Source of the DNA: Azotobacter paspali
Lineage (GTDB): Bacteria > Pseudomonadota > Gammaproteobacteria > Pseudomonadales > Pseudomonadaceae
Assembly (NCBI RefSeq): GCF_042434745.1
Contig: NZ_JBHLSS010000155.1
Reading direction: 5' to 3' (one strand)
DNA: 64,000 nt
The notes beneath the pieces were generated by a model that saw nothing but the letters and a program-made list of their open reading frames with translations, made no database searches and was not told the DNA's origin. Made by a program: the position numbers and the translations under genes. Below are positions 47,640 through 56,896 of the stretch, in pieces (positions within the stretch are counted from its first letter, which is position 1; every line of letters starts with the position of its first letter).

Positions 47640-47659
47640 GAGCAGCGTTTCGAGCAAAT

Positions 47660-49009
47660 TCAAATTTGTGAGGCGGCGATGCTCTGGCGTGTTTCCACGG
47701 GGTTTGCCCGCACGCCGGTCTCGAACTCCTGACGGAAGTACTTGAGGGCGCTGCCCAGCGGCTCGACGGCGCCCGGTGCATGGGCGCAGAAGGTCTTGCC
47801 CGGACCGAGGAATCTGACCAGTTGCTCCAGGGTCTCCAGGTCGCCGGGCTGGCCTTCGCCACGCTCCAGGGCGCGCAACAGCTTGACGCTCCATGGCAGG
47901 CCGTCGCGGCACGGGGTGCACCAGCCGCAGGATTCGCGGGCGAAGAACTCCTCCAGATTGCACAGCAGCGAAACCATGTTGATGCTGTCGTCCACCGCCA
48001 GAGCTAGGCCGGTACCCATGCGGGTGCCGACCTTGCCTATGCCGCCGGCATACATCTGTGCGTCCAGGTGCTCGGGGAGCAGGAAGCCGGTGCCGGCACC
48101 GCCCGGTTGCCAGCACTTGAGCCGGTAACCGTCGCGCATGCCGCCGGCATAGTCCTCGAACAGCTCGCGAGCGGTGATGCCGAAGGGCAGTTCCCAGAGG
48201 CCGGGGTTCTTCACCTTGCCGGAGAAGCCCATCAGCTTGGTACCCATGTCGTCGCTGCCGGGCCGGGCCAGGGATTTGTACCAGTCGACGCCGTTACCGA
48301 TGATCGCCGGCACGTTGCTCAGCGTTTCGACGTTGTTCACGCAGGTCGGCTTGCCCCAGACGCCGACGGCGGCCGGAAAGGGCGGCTTGGAGCGCGGGTT
48401 GGCGCGGCGCCCTTCGAGGGAGTTGATCAGAGCGGTTTCTTCGCCGCAGATGTAGCGGCCGGCACCGGTGTGCACGAACAGCTCGAAGTCGAAGCCACTG
48501 CCGAGGATGTTCTTGCCGAGCAGGCCGGCGGCCTTGGCTTCGGCAATGGCGCGGTTGAGGTTACGGGCGGCATCGACATACTCGCCGCGCAGGAAGATGT
48601 AACCGCGATAGGCCTTCAGCGCCCGGGCGCTGATCAGCATGCCCTCGATCAACTGGTGCGGCAACTGCTCCATGAGCAGGCGGTCTTTCCAGGTGTTCGG
48701 CTCCATTTCGTCCGCGTTGCACAGCAGGTAGCGGATGTCGATGGAATCGTCGGCGGGCATCAGGCCCCATTTGATGCCGGTGGCGAAGCCGGCGCCGCCG
48801 CGTCCCTTGAGGCCAGAATCCTTGACGATGGCGACGATGTCGGCAGGCGACAGTTCGGCGAGCGCCTTGCGCGCCGCGGCATAGCCGTTCTTCTGCTGGT
48901 ATTCGTCGAGCCAGACCGGTTCGGCGTCTTCGCGCAGGCGCCAGGTCAGGGGATGGGTTTCCGCCGTGCGAGGAGTGCGGTTGGCGGGACCGATGGAGGG
49001 AAGAGTCAT
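47660..49009 (-). CDS. nuoF: NADH-quinone oxidoreductase subunit F
   Basis: NuoF binds NADH and FMN and holds cluster N3. The 449-residue product has the FMN/NADH region KGRGGAGFATGIKWGLMP, a second glycine-rich segment near GAGRYICGEETALINSLEG, and the 4Fe-4S ligands ESCGWCTPCRDG. ATG at 49009 overlaps the nuoE stop (ATGA); upstream in-frame sequence belongs to nuoE. The C-terminal SIAASQI tail is short. Confidence 0.97.
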   Translation of the reverse strand: MTLPSIGPANRTPRTAETHPLTWRLREDAEPVWLDEYQQKNGYAAARKALAELSPADIVAIVKDSGLKGRGGAGFATGIKWGLMPADDSIDIRYLLCNADEMEPNTWKDRLLMEQLPHQLIEGMLISARALKAYRGYIFLRGEYVDAARNLNRAIAEAKAAGLLGKNILGSGFDFELFVHTGAGRYICGEETALINSLEGRRANPRSKPPFPAAVGVWGKPTCVNNVETLSNVPAIIGNGVDWYKSLARPGSDDMGTKLMGFSGKVKNPGLWELPFGITARELFEDYAGGMRDGYRLKCWQPGGAGTGFLLPEHLDAQMYAGGIGKVGTRMGTGLALAVDDSINMVSLLCNLEEFFARESCGWCTPCRDGLPWSVKLLRALERGEGQPGDLETLEQLVRFLGPGKTFCAHAPGAVEPLGSALKYFRQEFETGVRANPVETRQSIAASQI

Positions 49010-49500
49010 GGGTAGGCCTCCAGCAGTTGTTCTATTCCTTCGGGCGTCAGGTTGCCGAAGGTATCGTCGTCGATCATCACGGCCGGGGCCTTGTCGCAGT
49101 TGCCCAGGCAGCACACCGGCAACAGGGTGAAGCGGCCGTCGTGGCTGGTCTGGCCGGGAACGATGCCGAGTCTCTGGCGGAGGGCGGCGAGTATGGTTTC
49201 ATGGCCACCGATGAAACAGGTCATGCTGTCGCACACGCGAATCACGTGGCGCCCCACCGGAACACGAAAGATCTGACTATAGAAGGTGGCCACGCCTTCG
49301 ACGTCGCTGGCCGGGATGCCGAGAATCTCGCCGATGGCCGGGATGGCGCCGTCCGGCACCCAGCCGCGTTGCTTCTGGACGATCTTTAGCGCCTCGATGG
49401 AGGCGGCGCGCGAGTCCTCGTAGTGATGCATCTCGTGCTCGATGGCTGAGCGCTCGGTTTCGCTGAGGACGAAACGGTCGGTCTGAATAATTGAATTCAT
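49006..49500 (-). CDS. nuoE: NADH-quinone oxidoreductase subunit E
   Basis: A 164-residue thioredoxin-fold subunit with the [2Fe-2S] cluster N1a. The ligands are C90, C95, C131 and C135 (CDSMTC and CCLGNC). It forms the electron-input module with NuoF and NuoG. It starts two bases after the nuoCD stop. Confidence 0.97.
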   Translation of the reverse strand: MNSIIQTDRFVLSETERSAIEHEMHHYEDSRAASIEALKIVQKQRGWVPDGAIPAIGEILGIPASDVEGVATFYSQIFRVPVGRHVIRVCDSMTCFIGGHETILAALRQRLGIVPGQTSHDGRFTLLPVCCLGNCDKAPAVMIDDDTFGNLTPEGIEQLLEAYP

Positions 49501-49501
49501 G

Positions 49502-51283
49502 TCAGCGGTCCACGTCGGCCATAACGAAGTCGATGCTGCCCAGGTAGGCGATCAGGTCGGCCACCATGCTGCCGCGGATCACCGAAGGGATCTGCTGCAG
49601 GTGGGCATAGCTCGGGGTACGGATGCGCGTGCGGTAGCTCATGGTGCTGCCATCGCTGGTCAGGTAGTAGCTGTTGATGCCCTTGGTCGCCTCGATCATC
49701 TGGAAGGATTCGTTGGCCGGCATCACCGGGCCCCAAGACACCTGCAGGAAGTGGGTGATCAGGGTCTCGATGTGCTGCAGCGTGCGCTCCTTAGGCGGCG
49801 GCGTGGTCAACGGATGGTCGGCCTTGTAGGGGCCTTCCGGCATATTCTTCAGGCACTGCTCAATGATCCGCAGGCTCTGGCGCATCTCCCCCATCTTGAC
49901 CATGCAGCGGTCGTAGGCGTCGCCGTTGTGCGCCAGAGGGACTTCGAATTCGAAGTTCTCGTAGCCGGAGTAGGGGCGCGCCTTACGCAGGTCGAAGTCG
50001 AGACCGGTGGCCCGCAGGCCGGCGCCGGTGACGCCCCATTCCAGTGCCTGCCGGGTGTCGTACTTGGCCACGTCCATGGTGCGACCACGCAGGATGCTGT
50101 TCTGCAGTGCCGCCTTCTCGTACTCGTCCAGACGCTTGGGCATCCACTCGACGAACTCCTTGACCAGGGCGTCCCAGCCACGCGGCAGGTCGTGGGCGAC
50201 CCCGCCGATGCGGTACCAGGCCGGATGCAGGCGGAAGCCGGTGATGGCCTCGACCACCTTGTAGGCACGCTGGCGGTCGGTGAAGGTGAAAAACACCGGC
50301 GTCATGGCGCCGACGTCCTGGATATAGGTACCGAGGTAGAGGAGGTGGTTCAGGATGCGGAAGAACTCCGCCATCATGATGCGGATCACGTCGACCCGCT
50401 GCGGCACCTTGATGCCGGCCAGCTTCTCGACGGCCAGCACGTAGGGCAGGTTGTTCATCACCCCGCCGAGGTAGTCGATGCGATCGGTGTAGGGAATGAA
50501 GCTGTGCCAGCTCTGCCGCTCGGCCATCTTCTCGGCACCGCGGTGGTGATAACCGATCTCTGGCACGCAGTCGACGATTTCCTCGCCGTCCAGTTGCAGA
50601 ATGATGCGGAAAGCGCCGTGGGCGGACGGGTGGTTGGGGCCGAGGTTGAGGAACATGAAGTCCTCGTGCTCGCCGCCGCGCTTCATGCCCCATTCCTCGG
50701 GCTTGAAGCGCAGCGCTTCCTGCTCCAGGTCCTGCTTGGCCGCCGACAAGCTGTAGGGATCGAATTCGGTGGCGCGGGCCGGGTAATCCTTGCGCAGCGG
50801 ATGGCCTTCCCAGGTCGGCGGCATCAGGATGCGGGTCAGGTGCGGGTGGCCTTCGATGTGGATCCCGTACATGTCCCAGATTTCGCGCTCGTACCAGTTG
50901 GCGTTCGGCCAGATACCGGTGGCACTGGGTAGCTTGAGGTCGCCCTCCTTCAGGGCGACCTTGATCATCACGTCGCTGTTCCGTTCGATCGACAGCAAAT
51001 GATAGAAGACGCTGAAGTCGGCCTCCGGTAGGCCGCGGCGCTGGGTACGCAGCCGCTCGTCGACGCCATGCAGGTCATACAGCATGACGTAGGGGCGCGG
51101 CAGGTTGCGCAGGAAGCGCAAAACTTCGATGAGTTTTCCCCGTGCTACCCAGAGCACGGGCATATCCGTGCGGGTGCTTTGTACGGTGAAGGTTTCGGCA
51201 CCAAAACGGGAGTTGAGTTCGGCGACCACGTCTTGGTCGTCGGCCTTGTACGGCGGAATGGACAGAACGCTGTCTGCAGTCAT
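49502..51283 (-). CDS. nuoC: NADH-quinone oxidoreductase fused subunit C/D
   Basis: The 593-residue product fuses NuoC (about residues 1-190, with DMYGIHIEGHPHLTRILMPPTW) to NuoD (about 205-593, with LGPNHPSAHGAFR, EIGYHHRGAEKMAE and the C-terminal DFVMADVDR). The fusion is typical of enterobacteria and pseudomonads. NuoD helps form the quinone site; its conserved histidine lies in PSAHG. It is 74 bases from nuoB. Confidence 0.97.
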   Translation of the reverse strand: MTADSVLSIPPYKADDQDVVAELNSRFGAETFTVQSTRTDMPVLWVARGKLIEVLRFLRNLPRPYVMLYDLHGVDERLRTQRRGLPEADFSVFYHLLSIERNSDVMIKVALKEGDLKLPSATGIWPNANWYEREIWDMYGIHIEGHPHLTRILMPPTWEGHPLRKDYPARATEFDPYSLSAAKQDLEQEALRFKPEEWGMKRGGEHEDFMFLNLGPNHPSAHGAFRIILQLDGEEIVDCVPEIGYHHRGAEKMAERQSWHSFIPYTDRIDYLGGVMNNLPYVLAVEKLAGIKVPQRVDVIRIMMAEFFRILNHLLYLGTYIQDVGAMTPVFFTFTDRQRAYKVVEAITGFRLHPAWYRIGGVAHDLPRGWDALVKEFVEWMPKRLDEYEKAALQNSILRGRTMDVAKYDTRQALEWGVTGAGLRATGLDFDLRKARPYSGYENFEFEVPLAHNGDAYDRCMVKMGEMRQSLRIIEQCLKNMPEGPYKADHPLTTPPPKERTLQHIETLITHFLQVSWGPVMPANESFQMIEATKGINSYYLTSDGSTMSYRTRIRTPSYAHLQQIPSVIRGSMVADLIAYLGSIDFVMADVDR

Positions 51284-51357
51284 GGTCTCGGTCGCTTTTG
51301 ATCAACGGACAGAATGAGCCTGGGCTTGCCGCGCGGATGGGCGCGGGGAAAGCCGGC

Positions 51358-52032
51358 TCAGACTTCGTCGGGGCTGCGCAGGTTGGTGACCTGGATACGC
51401 TGTTCGCGGCGCAGTTCCCGTTGCGAGGGCATCTCGGCTCGATAGATGCCTTGGTCGCCGACGACCCAGGAAAGAGGCCGGCGCTCCTGACCGATGGACT
51501 CCTGCAACAGCATCAGGCCTTGCAGAAAGGCTTCGGGGCGCGGAGGACAGCCTGGAATGTAGACGTCTATGGGGAGGAACTTGTCGACACCCTGGACGAC
51601 TGAGTAAATGTCGTACATGCCGCCGGAGTTGGCGCAGGAGCCCATGGAGATCACCCACTTCGGTTCGAGCATCTGCTCGTAGAGACGCTGGATGATCGGC
51701 GCCATCTTGATGAAGCAGGTTCCGGCGATAACCATGAAATCGGCCTGCCGCGGCGAGGCGCGAATGACTTCGGCGCCGAAGCGGGCGATGTCGTGGGGGG
51801 CGGTGAAGGCGGTGGTCATTTCCACGTAGCAGCAAGAGAGGCCGAAGTTGTAGGGCCATAGGGAATTCTTGCGCCCCCAGTTGACCGCACCACTCAGCAC
51901 GTCTTCCAGCTTGCCCATGAATATGTTGCGGTGAACCTGACCCTCGCTGGGGTCCGTTACGGTTTCCCGCTCTCCGATCGGATACTGCTCGTAGGAAGCA
52001 TCCGGGTCGATCCTGGTAAGTTTGTATTGCAT
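51358..52032 (-). CDS. nuoB: NADH-quinone oxidoreductase subunit B
   Basis: The 224-residue product carries cluster N2, the electron donor to quinone. The tandem cysteines are C67 and C68 (LSCCYVEM), with further ligands in MGSCANSGG and PGCPPRPE. ATG at 52032 (MQYKLTRIDP) is preferred to the in-frame TTG two codons upstream. It starts 11 bases after nuoA. Confidence 0.97.
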   Translation of the reverse strand: MQYKLTRIDPDASYEQYPIGERETVTDPSEGQVHRNIFMGKLEDVLSGAVNWGRKNSLWPYNFGLSCCYVEMTTAFTAPHDIARFGAEVIRASPRQADFMVIAGTCFIKMAPIIQRLYEQMLEPKWVISMGSCANSGGMYDIYSVVQGVDKFLPIDVYIPGCPPRPEAFLQGLMLLQESIGQERRPLSWVVGDQGIYRAEMPSQRELRREQRIQVTNLRSPDEV

Positions 52033-52042
52033 TGCCAAAGCC

Positions 52043-52456
52043 TCATTGTTTCAGCTTTGCCTGCCGATTACGGCGGCCTTCCGGAGCCCAGTCGAGGGCA
52101 CCGATCCGCCAGAGATAGACAAGACCCGCCAACAGAATTGCTATGAAAATCATTGCTTCGATGAGCCCGGCCCAGCCGCTTTCGCGAACCGATACCGCCC
52201 ATGCGAAGAGAAATAGGGCTTCGACGTCGAAGATCACGAAGAGCATCGCGACTAGATAGAATTTGGCCGAAAGGCGCAGACGCGCACCGCCGGTGGGAAC
52301 GATGCCGGATTCGAAGGGTTCGTTCTTGCTGCGTCCGACGGCCTTGCTGCCGAGCAGGCGGGAAACGCCGAGCATGAAGGCGCACAGGCCTGCGACGCCT
52401 AACAGGAAAACTGCGAATCCCCAGTTGTGGGACAGCGTGGCAACTGCTTCAGACAT
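52043..52456 (-). CDS. nuoA: NADH-quinone oxidoreductase subunit A
   Basis: The 137-residue first subunit of the operon has three membrane helices and the conserved loop RSKNEPFESGIVPTGGARLRLSAKFYLVAMLFVIFDVE, close to the quinone site. An AAGGAG site lies just before the ATG. As the first gene of the thirteen-gene nuo operon, it lies downstream of the likely main promoter in the 52457-52885 gap. Confidence 0.96.
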   Translation of the reverse strand: MSEAVATLSHNWGFAVFLLGVAGLCAFMLGVSRLLGSKAVGRSKNEPFESGIVPTGGARLRLSAKFYLVAMLFVIFDVEALFLFAWAVSVRESGWAGLIEAMIFIAILLAGLVYLWRIGALDWAPEGRRNRQAKLKQ

Positions 52457-52885
52457 GCCGGAACTCCTTGATCAAGGAACGGCTTAAAGGATGGATGGCT
52501 GCGTCAAAATGTAGCAGCCGCTTGGGGCGGTCACTCTATGCTCGTGCGGCATCGAAAATATTGTTCTGGATCAATTTTCCGCTACAAAAGGACTCACCGC
52601 GCACTTTCCCGGTGTTATACCGATCACAGTGCGCGGGGGTTGGGGGCTTGTGATATTGGTTTGCCAGATGCTTGAAAGAGCCGGTTGTACCTCGAAGGGA
52701 AGGCCTTTTTCACGGGAGCCAATGTCTTTCATTTCACGATAGCTCATCTGCCGAAAAAGCAAATTTCACCTTCCCGATCCGGACGGGTGGCGATCGGTGC
52801 GCTTGCCATGACGCCAAAGCGGAGCTTGGGTGGCGCTATTGATCATGACCGGCTGGGACCGGTCATACGGCTGTGAAGTCGGGAA
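52457..52885 (-). promoter_or_regulatory. Upstream region of the nuo operon; contains an ANR/FNR-like site
   Basis: No gene is seen in these 429 bases. At 52561-52574 the sequence TTGTT-CTGG-ATCAA matches the ANR/FNR consensus TTGAT-N4-ATCAA at 9 of 10 positions, about 105 bases before nuoA. A TTGATCAA lies directly before the ribosome site. No confident -35/-10 pair was found, so the promoter position is open. Confidence 0.4.
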
Positions 52886-54874
52886 TCACAGTACCGGGCG
52901 CCAGCCTTCCCGGGTGATGACCACCGTCGAGGAGCGCGGCCGCTTGCCCGGACCATCCGGCCAGGTGCTGAGCAGGTTGTCCGGAGTCGAGCCTTCGCCG
53001 GGATGCTGGATGTTGACGAACAGCGTGCAAAAATCCGGCGTGGCGGTGAGGCCGGTGACCTCACAGCCGACAGGGCCGACGAGGAAGCGCTTCAGCTCGC
53101 CGCTGTCCGGGTCGGCCACCAGCATTTGGTTGTTGCCGAAGGGGCCGTCGCTGTGCTGGCTGCCGCTCATATCGGTCTGGATCCACAGGAGTCCCTGGGG
53201 ATCGAACCAGAGTCCGTCCGGACTGGCGAGGATGTTGTCGGCGCCGAGCGGCTGGTTGTCCGGACCGCGGCTGTCGCCCTCGGGACCTGCCAGGAGGAAG
53301 AGGTCCCAGTTGAAGCGGGTGCCTGTGTGCTCCGGGCTTTCCTCCCGCCAGCGGATGATGTGCCCGTAGGCGTTGTCGGGTCGAGGGTTGGCTGCGTCGG
53401 CTTCGGTCCGGTTCGTGTTGTTGGTGAGAGTGAAATAGACCTCGCCGCTTCGCGGATGCACAGCGCCCCATTCCGGACGGTCCATCTTGGTCGCGCCCAT
53501 GGCGTCGGCAGCCGTGCGGGTATTGATCAAAACCTCGCCCTGGTCGGCGAAGACGATGCCCTTGGCGGCGCAGGCTGCCTGGAAAGTCGCGTCCCGGATG
53601 TCGAGGGGCAGCCAGTCGCCCGTGCCGTCCGCGTTGAAACGGGCGACGTAGAGGGTGCCTTCGTCGAGCAGGCGGCTGTTATCGGGACGACCCGGAAGGA
53701 ACTTGTCGCGGCTGACGTACTTGTAGATGTATTCGTTGCGCGAATCGTCGCCCGAATAGCAGACCAGCTGTTTGCCGGGACCGGTGGGTGCGAAGATCAC
53801 CCCTTCATGGGCGAAGCGGCCCAGGGCCGTGTGCTTGACCGGCACGGAGCGGGGATCGAAAGGGTCGATCTCGACGATCCAGCCGAAATGATTGGGTTCG
53901 TTGCGGTAGTCGCCGCTGGCCGTTTCGGCCTTGCGGGTGGCGTCGAATCGCTGGAATTCGTCTCCTTCCAGGGTGTCCCAGCCGAAGCGCCCGGTCTTGC
54001 CGATGCCGTAGCGTTGCAGTTCGCGTGGCAATTCGCTGTCCTGGGTTGCGAAATAGTTCGCCCAGTTTTCCTCGCAGGTCAGATAGGTGCCCCAGGGGGT
54101 GAAGCCATTGGAGCAATTGTTCTGGGTGCCGCGGGTGGCGCTGCCGTCGGGGCTGTAGCGGGTGCGCAGCAAGGCGTGGCCGCGTGCCGGACCACGGATT
54201 TCCATCGGCGTGGCGGCGGTTATGCGACGACCGAACTTCGAGTCGCCGACCACTTCCCAGCCGTTGCGTGGAGAGCGCCGGATCTCTACTACCGAAACGC
54301 CGTGGGCATTGATTTCCTTGCGCACTTCTTCGGGGATCGTGCGCTTGCCGTCGACCAGGGTCGGGCCGTTGGGGTGCAATAGCGGCACATCGATATATTC
54401 GTGGTTGACCACCAGCAGACCGTGTTCGCTGTTTTGGCCTTTGCCGTTCCGGGCATCGATGGGGAAGTAGTGCATGCCGTCGTGGTGCATGCCGGTCTGC
54501 TCGGCTTGTTCCTGGGCTGTATTGCTGCCGTCTTCGCGATAAGCCGGATAGCTGCCACAGATCGGCGTGCCCCAGGGAATGAAGGTCTTGGCCTGATACC
54601 CCTCGGGTACGCTAATGGTGTCGGCACGCGTCACGGCTACCGCTTCGAACGCCAGGCGGCTGGGCTGCTTGAGCAGGCCGGGGGCCTCGCCAGCGTTGCC
54701 GGTTCGCGGTACTGTCACGCCGAGGAAGGCCAGCATGCCCATGGCCATGCCACCGGCGATCACCTGGCGGCGACCGATGCCCTGGATCAGATCGTCGATA
54801 TGCGGGTTGTTCGAGTGATTGCTGGGTATTTCGTCGCCATCGCCAAACAGGGCGGTGTCTTTATCGGTCCTCAC
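52886..54874 (-). CDS. phoX: PhoX-family alkaline phosphatase
   Basis: A 662-residue protein of the DUF839/PhoX family. The N-terminus has a twin-arginine signal (GRRQVIAGGMAMGMLAFLG; arginines 35-36), so it would be exported folded through Tat. Family landmarks include GLLVVNHEYID, CSNGFTPWGTYLTCEENW, GRFAHEGVIFAPTG, and the C-terminal NIQHPGEGSTPDNLLSTWPD. PhoX enzymes use calcium and iron to hydrolyse phosphate esters. A two-copy Pho box precedes it. The C-terminal TRVVITRE-like strand (STVVITREGWRPVL) is complete. Confidence 0.92.
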   Translation of the reverse strand: MRTDKDTALFGDGDEIPSNHSNNPHIDDLIQGIGRRQVIAGGMAMGMLAFLGVTVPRTGNAGEAPGLLKQPSRLAFEAVAVTRADTISVPEGYQAKTFIPWGTPICGSYPAYREDGSNTAQEQAEQTGMHHDGMHYFPIDARNGKGQNSEHGLLVVNHEYIDVPLLHPNGPTLVDGKRTIPEEVRKEINAHGVSVVEIRRSPRNGWEVVGDSKFGRRITAATPMEIRGPARGHALLRTRYSPDGSATRGTQNNCSNGFTPWGTYLTCEENWANYFATQDSELPRELQRYGIGKTGRFGWDTLEGDEFQRFDATRKAETASGDYRNEPNHFGWIVEIDPFDPRSVPVKHTALGRFAHEGVIFAPTGPGKQLVCYSGDDSRNEYIYKYVSRDKFLPGRPDNSRLLDEGTLYVARFNADGTGDWLPLDIRDATFQAACAAKGIVFADQGEVLINTRTAADAMGATKMDRPEWGAVHPRSGEVYFTLTNNTNRTEADAANPRPDNAYGHIIRWREESPEHTGTRFNWDLFLLAGPEGDSRGPDNQPLGADNILASPDGLWFDPQGLLWIQTDMSGSQHSDGPFGNNQMLVADPDSGELKRFLVGPVGCEVTGLTATPDFCTLFVNIQHPGEGSTPDNLLSTWPDGPGKRPRSSTVVITREGWRPVL

Positions 54875-54924
54875 GGGGTATCTCCGTCTAGGGGAGGGAA
54901 CCGGGACAAATCTAAACGGTAGGT

Positions 54925-54942
54925 ACGACAGGAGAGTGACAG
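54925..54942 (-). promoter_or_regulatory. Pho box upstream of phoX
   Basis: On the minus strand CTGTCAC-TCTC-CTGTCGT forms two direct half-sites of the PhoB consensus (CTGTCAT-N4-CTGTCAT) in 11-base register. A TTAGAT that could serve as -10 follows about nine bases after the second half. This is the usual geometry of PhoB-activated promoters and predicts induction by phosphate starvation. Confidence 0.8.
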
Positions 54943-54964
54943 CAAGGGGAGCGGCGAAACGAAA

Positions 54965-54991
54965 ACATCCCCCGGCAGAGCCGGGGGATGT
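54965..54991 (-). terminator. Intrinsic terminator after aceA
   Basis: ACATCCCCCGGC pairs with GCCGGGGGATGT around an AGA loop; on the minus strand the stem is followed by TTTTCG. It lies 33 bases past the aceA stop and also separates it from the Pho box. Confidence 0.8.
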
Positions 54992-55023
54992 CGTGGGTCA
55001 CGCTGGATACGAACGGGTTCCGA

Positions 55024-56619
55024 TCAATGGAACTGGTTCATGGTGTTGTCTTTGCCGCCAGCTTTCAGAGCGGCTTCGCCAGCGAAATATTCCTTGTGGT
55101 TGTCGCCGATGTCGGAGCCGGCCATATTCTGGTGCTTGACACAAGCGATACTTTGACGGATTTCCTGACGCTGAACGCCCTTCACGTAGGCCAGCATGCC
55201 TTCCTCGGCGAAGTAGCCCTTGGCCAGGTTGTCGGTGGACAGCGCGGCAGTGTGGTAGGTCGGCAGGGTGATCAGGTGGTGGAAAATACCGGCCTGGGCC
55301 GCGGCGTCGCGCTGGAAGGTGCGGATGCGAGCATCGGCTTCCAGGGCCAGCTCGGTCTCGTCGTACTCCACGCTCATCAGTTTGGCGCGGTCGTACTTGG
55401 AGACGTCCTTGCCTTCGGCAACCCAGGTATCGAACACCTGCTGACGGAAGCTCAGGGTCCAGTTGAACGACGGGCTGTTATTGTACACCAGCTTGGCGTT
55501 CGGGATGGCTTCGCGGATACGGTCGACCATGCCCTTGATCTGGCCGATGTGCGGCTTCTCGGTTTCGATCCACAACAGGTCGGCCCCATTCTGCAGGGAA
55601 GTGATGCAGTCCAGGACGCAGCGGTCTTCGCCAGTACCCTTGCGGAACTGGAACAGACCGCTGGCTAGGCGCTTCGGACGCAGCAGCTTGCCGTTGCGAT
55701 TGAGCACCACGTCGCCGTTTTTCATCTCGGCCGGGCTGATCTCTTCGCAGTCCAGAAAGGCATTGTACTTGTCACCCAGGTCGCTTTCCTGACGGGTCAC
55801 GGCGATCTGCTTGGTCAGGCCGGCACCCAGAGAGTCAGTACGGGCGACGATCACGCCATCGTCTACACCCAGCTCGAGGAACGCATAGCGAACGGCATTG
55901 ATCTTGGCGAGGAAGTCCTCGTGCGGAACGGTCACCTTGCCGTCTTGGTGGCCGCACTGCTTTTCGTCGGAAACCTGGTTTTCGATCTGGATGCAGCAGG
56001 CACCGGCTTCGATCATCTTCTTGGCCAGCAGGTAGGTGGCCTCGGCGTTACCAAAGCCGGCGTCGATGTCGGCGATGATCGGCACGACGTGGGTTTCAAA
56101 GCCATCGATCTGCTTCAGGATTTCCTGCTCCTTGGCTTTGTCGCCGGCGTTGCGGGCATCGTCAAGGGCGCTGAACAGCAGGTCCAGTTCGCGGGCATCG
56201 GCCTGGCGCAGGAAGGTGTACAGCTCTTCGATCAGCGAGGAGACCGCGGTCTTCTCGTGCATGGACTGGTCGGGCAGCGGGCCGAAATCGGAGCGCAGGG
56301 CTGCCACCATCCAGCCGGACAGGTACAGGTACTTCTTGTCGGTGGTCTTCAGGTGCTTCTTGATGGAGATCAGCTTCTGCTGGCCGATGAAACCGTGCCA
56401 GCAGCCCAGGGACTGGGTGTAGATGGACGAATCGGCGTCGTACTCGGCCATGTCCTTGCGCATGATGGCCGCAGTGTACTTGGCGACGTCCAGACCGGTC
56501 TTGAAACGGTTCTGAATGCGCATGCGGGCGGCGTATTCCGGGTTGATGGCGCTCCAGGCGCTGCCATTCTTCTCTTTGAGGGCAGCAAGGGCCTTGATCT
56601 CGTTTTGATATGCAGACAT
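55024..56619 (-). CDS. aceA: Isocitrate lyase
   Basis: AceA splits isocitrate to succinate and glyoxylate, the first step of the glyoxylate shunt needed on acetate and fatty acids. The 531-residue length is that of the pseudomonad form, longer than the enterobacterial enzyme. The catalytic motif is KQCGH at 220-224 (C222), with the metal-binding DIDAGFGN just before it. The C-terminal TMNQFH ends as expected. A GAAGGATCG site precedes the ATG. A long inverted repeat in the upstream gap is a candidate regulator site. Confidence 0.97.
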   Translation of the reverse strand: MSAYQNEIKALAALKEKNGSAWSAINPEYAARMRIQNRFKTGLDVAKYTAAIMRKDMAEYDADSSIYTQSLGCWHGFIGQQKLISIKKHLKTTDKKYLYLSGWMVAALRSDFGPLPDQSMHEKTAVSSLIEELYTFLRQADARELDLLFSALDDARNAGDKAKEQEILKQIDGFETHVVPIIADIDAGFGNAEATYLLAKKMIEAGACCIQIENQVSDEKQCGHQDGKVTVPHEDFLAKINAVRYAFLELGVDDGVIVARTDSLGAGLTKQIAVTRQESDLGDKYNAFLDCEEISPAEMKNGDVVLNRNGKLLRPKRLASGLFQFRKGTGEDRCVLDCITSLQNGADLLWIETEKPHIGQIKGMVDRIREAIPNAKLVYNNSPSFNWTLSFRQQVFDTWVAEGKDVSKYDRAKLMSVEYDETELALEADARIRTFQRDAAAQAGIFHHLITLPTYHTAALSTDNLAKGYFAEEGMLAYVKGVQRQEIRQSIACVKHQNMAGSDIGDNHKEYFAGEAALKAGGKDNTMNQFH

Positions 56620-56849
56620 GGTCGATCCTTCAAAGTTGGAAATGGTTGAGCGATTCCCACCTGAACCTGCATGTAGTCGATGATCGATACGGACAACACG
56701 CGGTAAAAACGTCGAACCTTGTGGGCAGTACAGGCATAGAGCTTAGCTCGGCTGGTTGGCTGGAGCTGGCCCCGGAGACCCTTGCCAGGACCCCTGGTTA
56801 GCGGGAGTAAGGCAATCATGCCTAGGCAGGCATCCGTCGTCAACGAATT

Positions 56850-56875
56850 TGTAGTGAAATTTTTAGATCACTACA
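56850..56875. promoter_or_regulatory. Candidate RccR-type operator between aceA and the secretin-like gene
   Basis: A perfect inverted repeat TGTAGTGA-N10-TCACTACA stands in the 277-base gap upstream of aceA. From memory, the RpiR-family regulator RccR controls aceA in pseudomonads through TGTAGT/ACTACA-type palindromes. The site lies 230 bases before the aceA start and about 22 bases past the stop of the neighbour, so its reach to the aceA promoter is plausible but not shown. Confidence 0.55.
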
Positions 56876-56896
56876 TGATGGTATGAGAAAAGCGCT

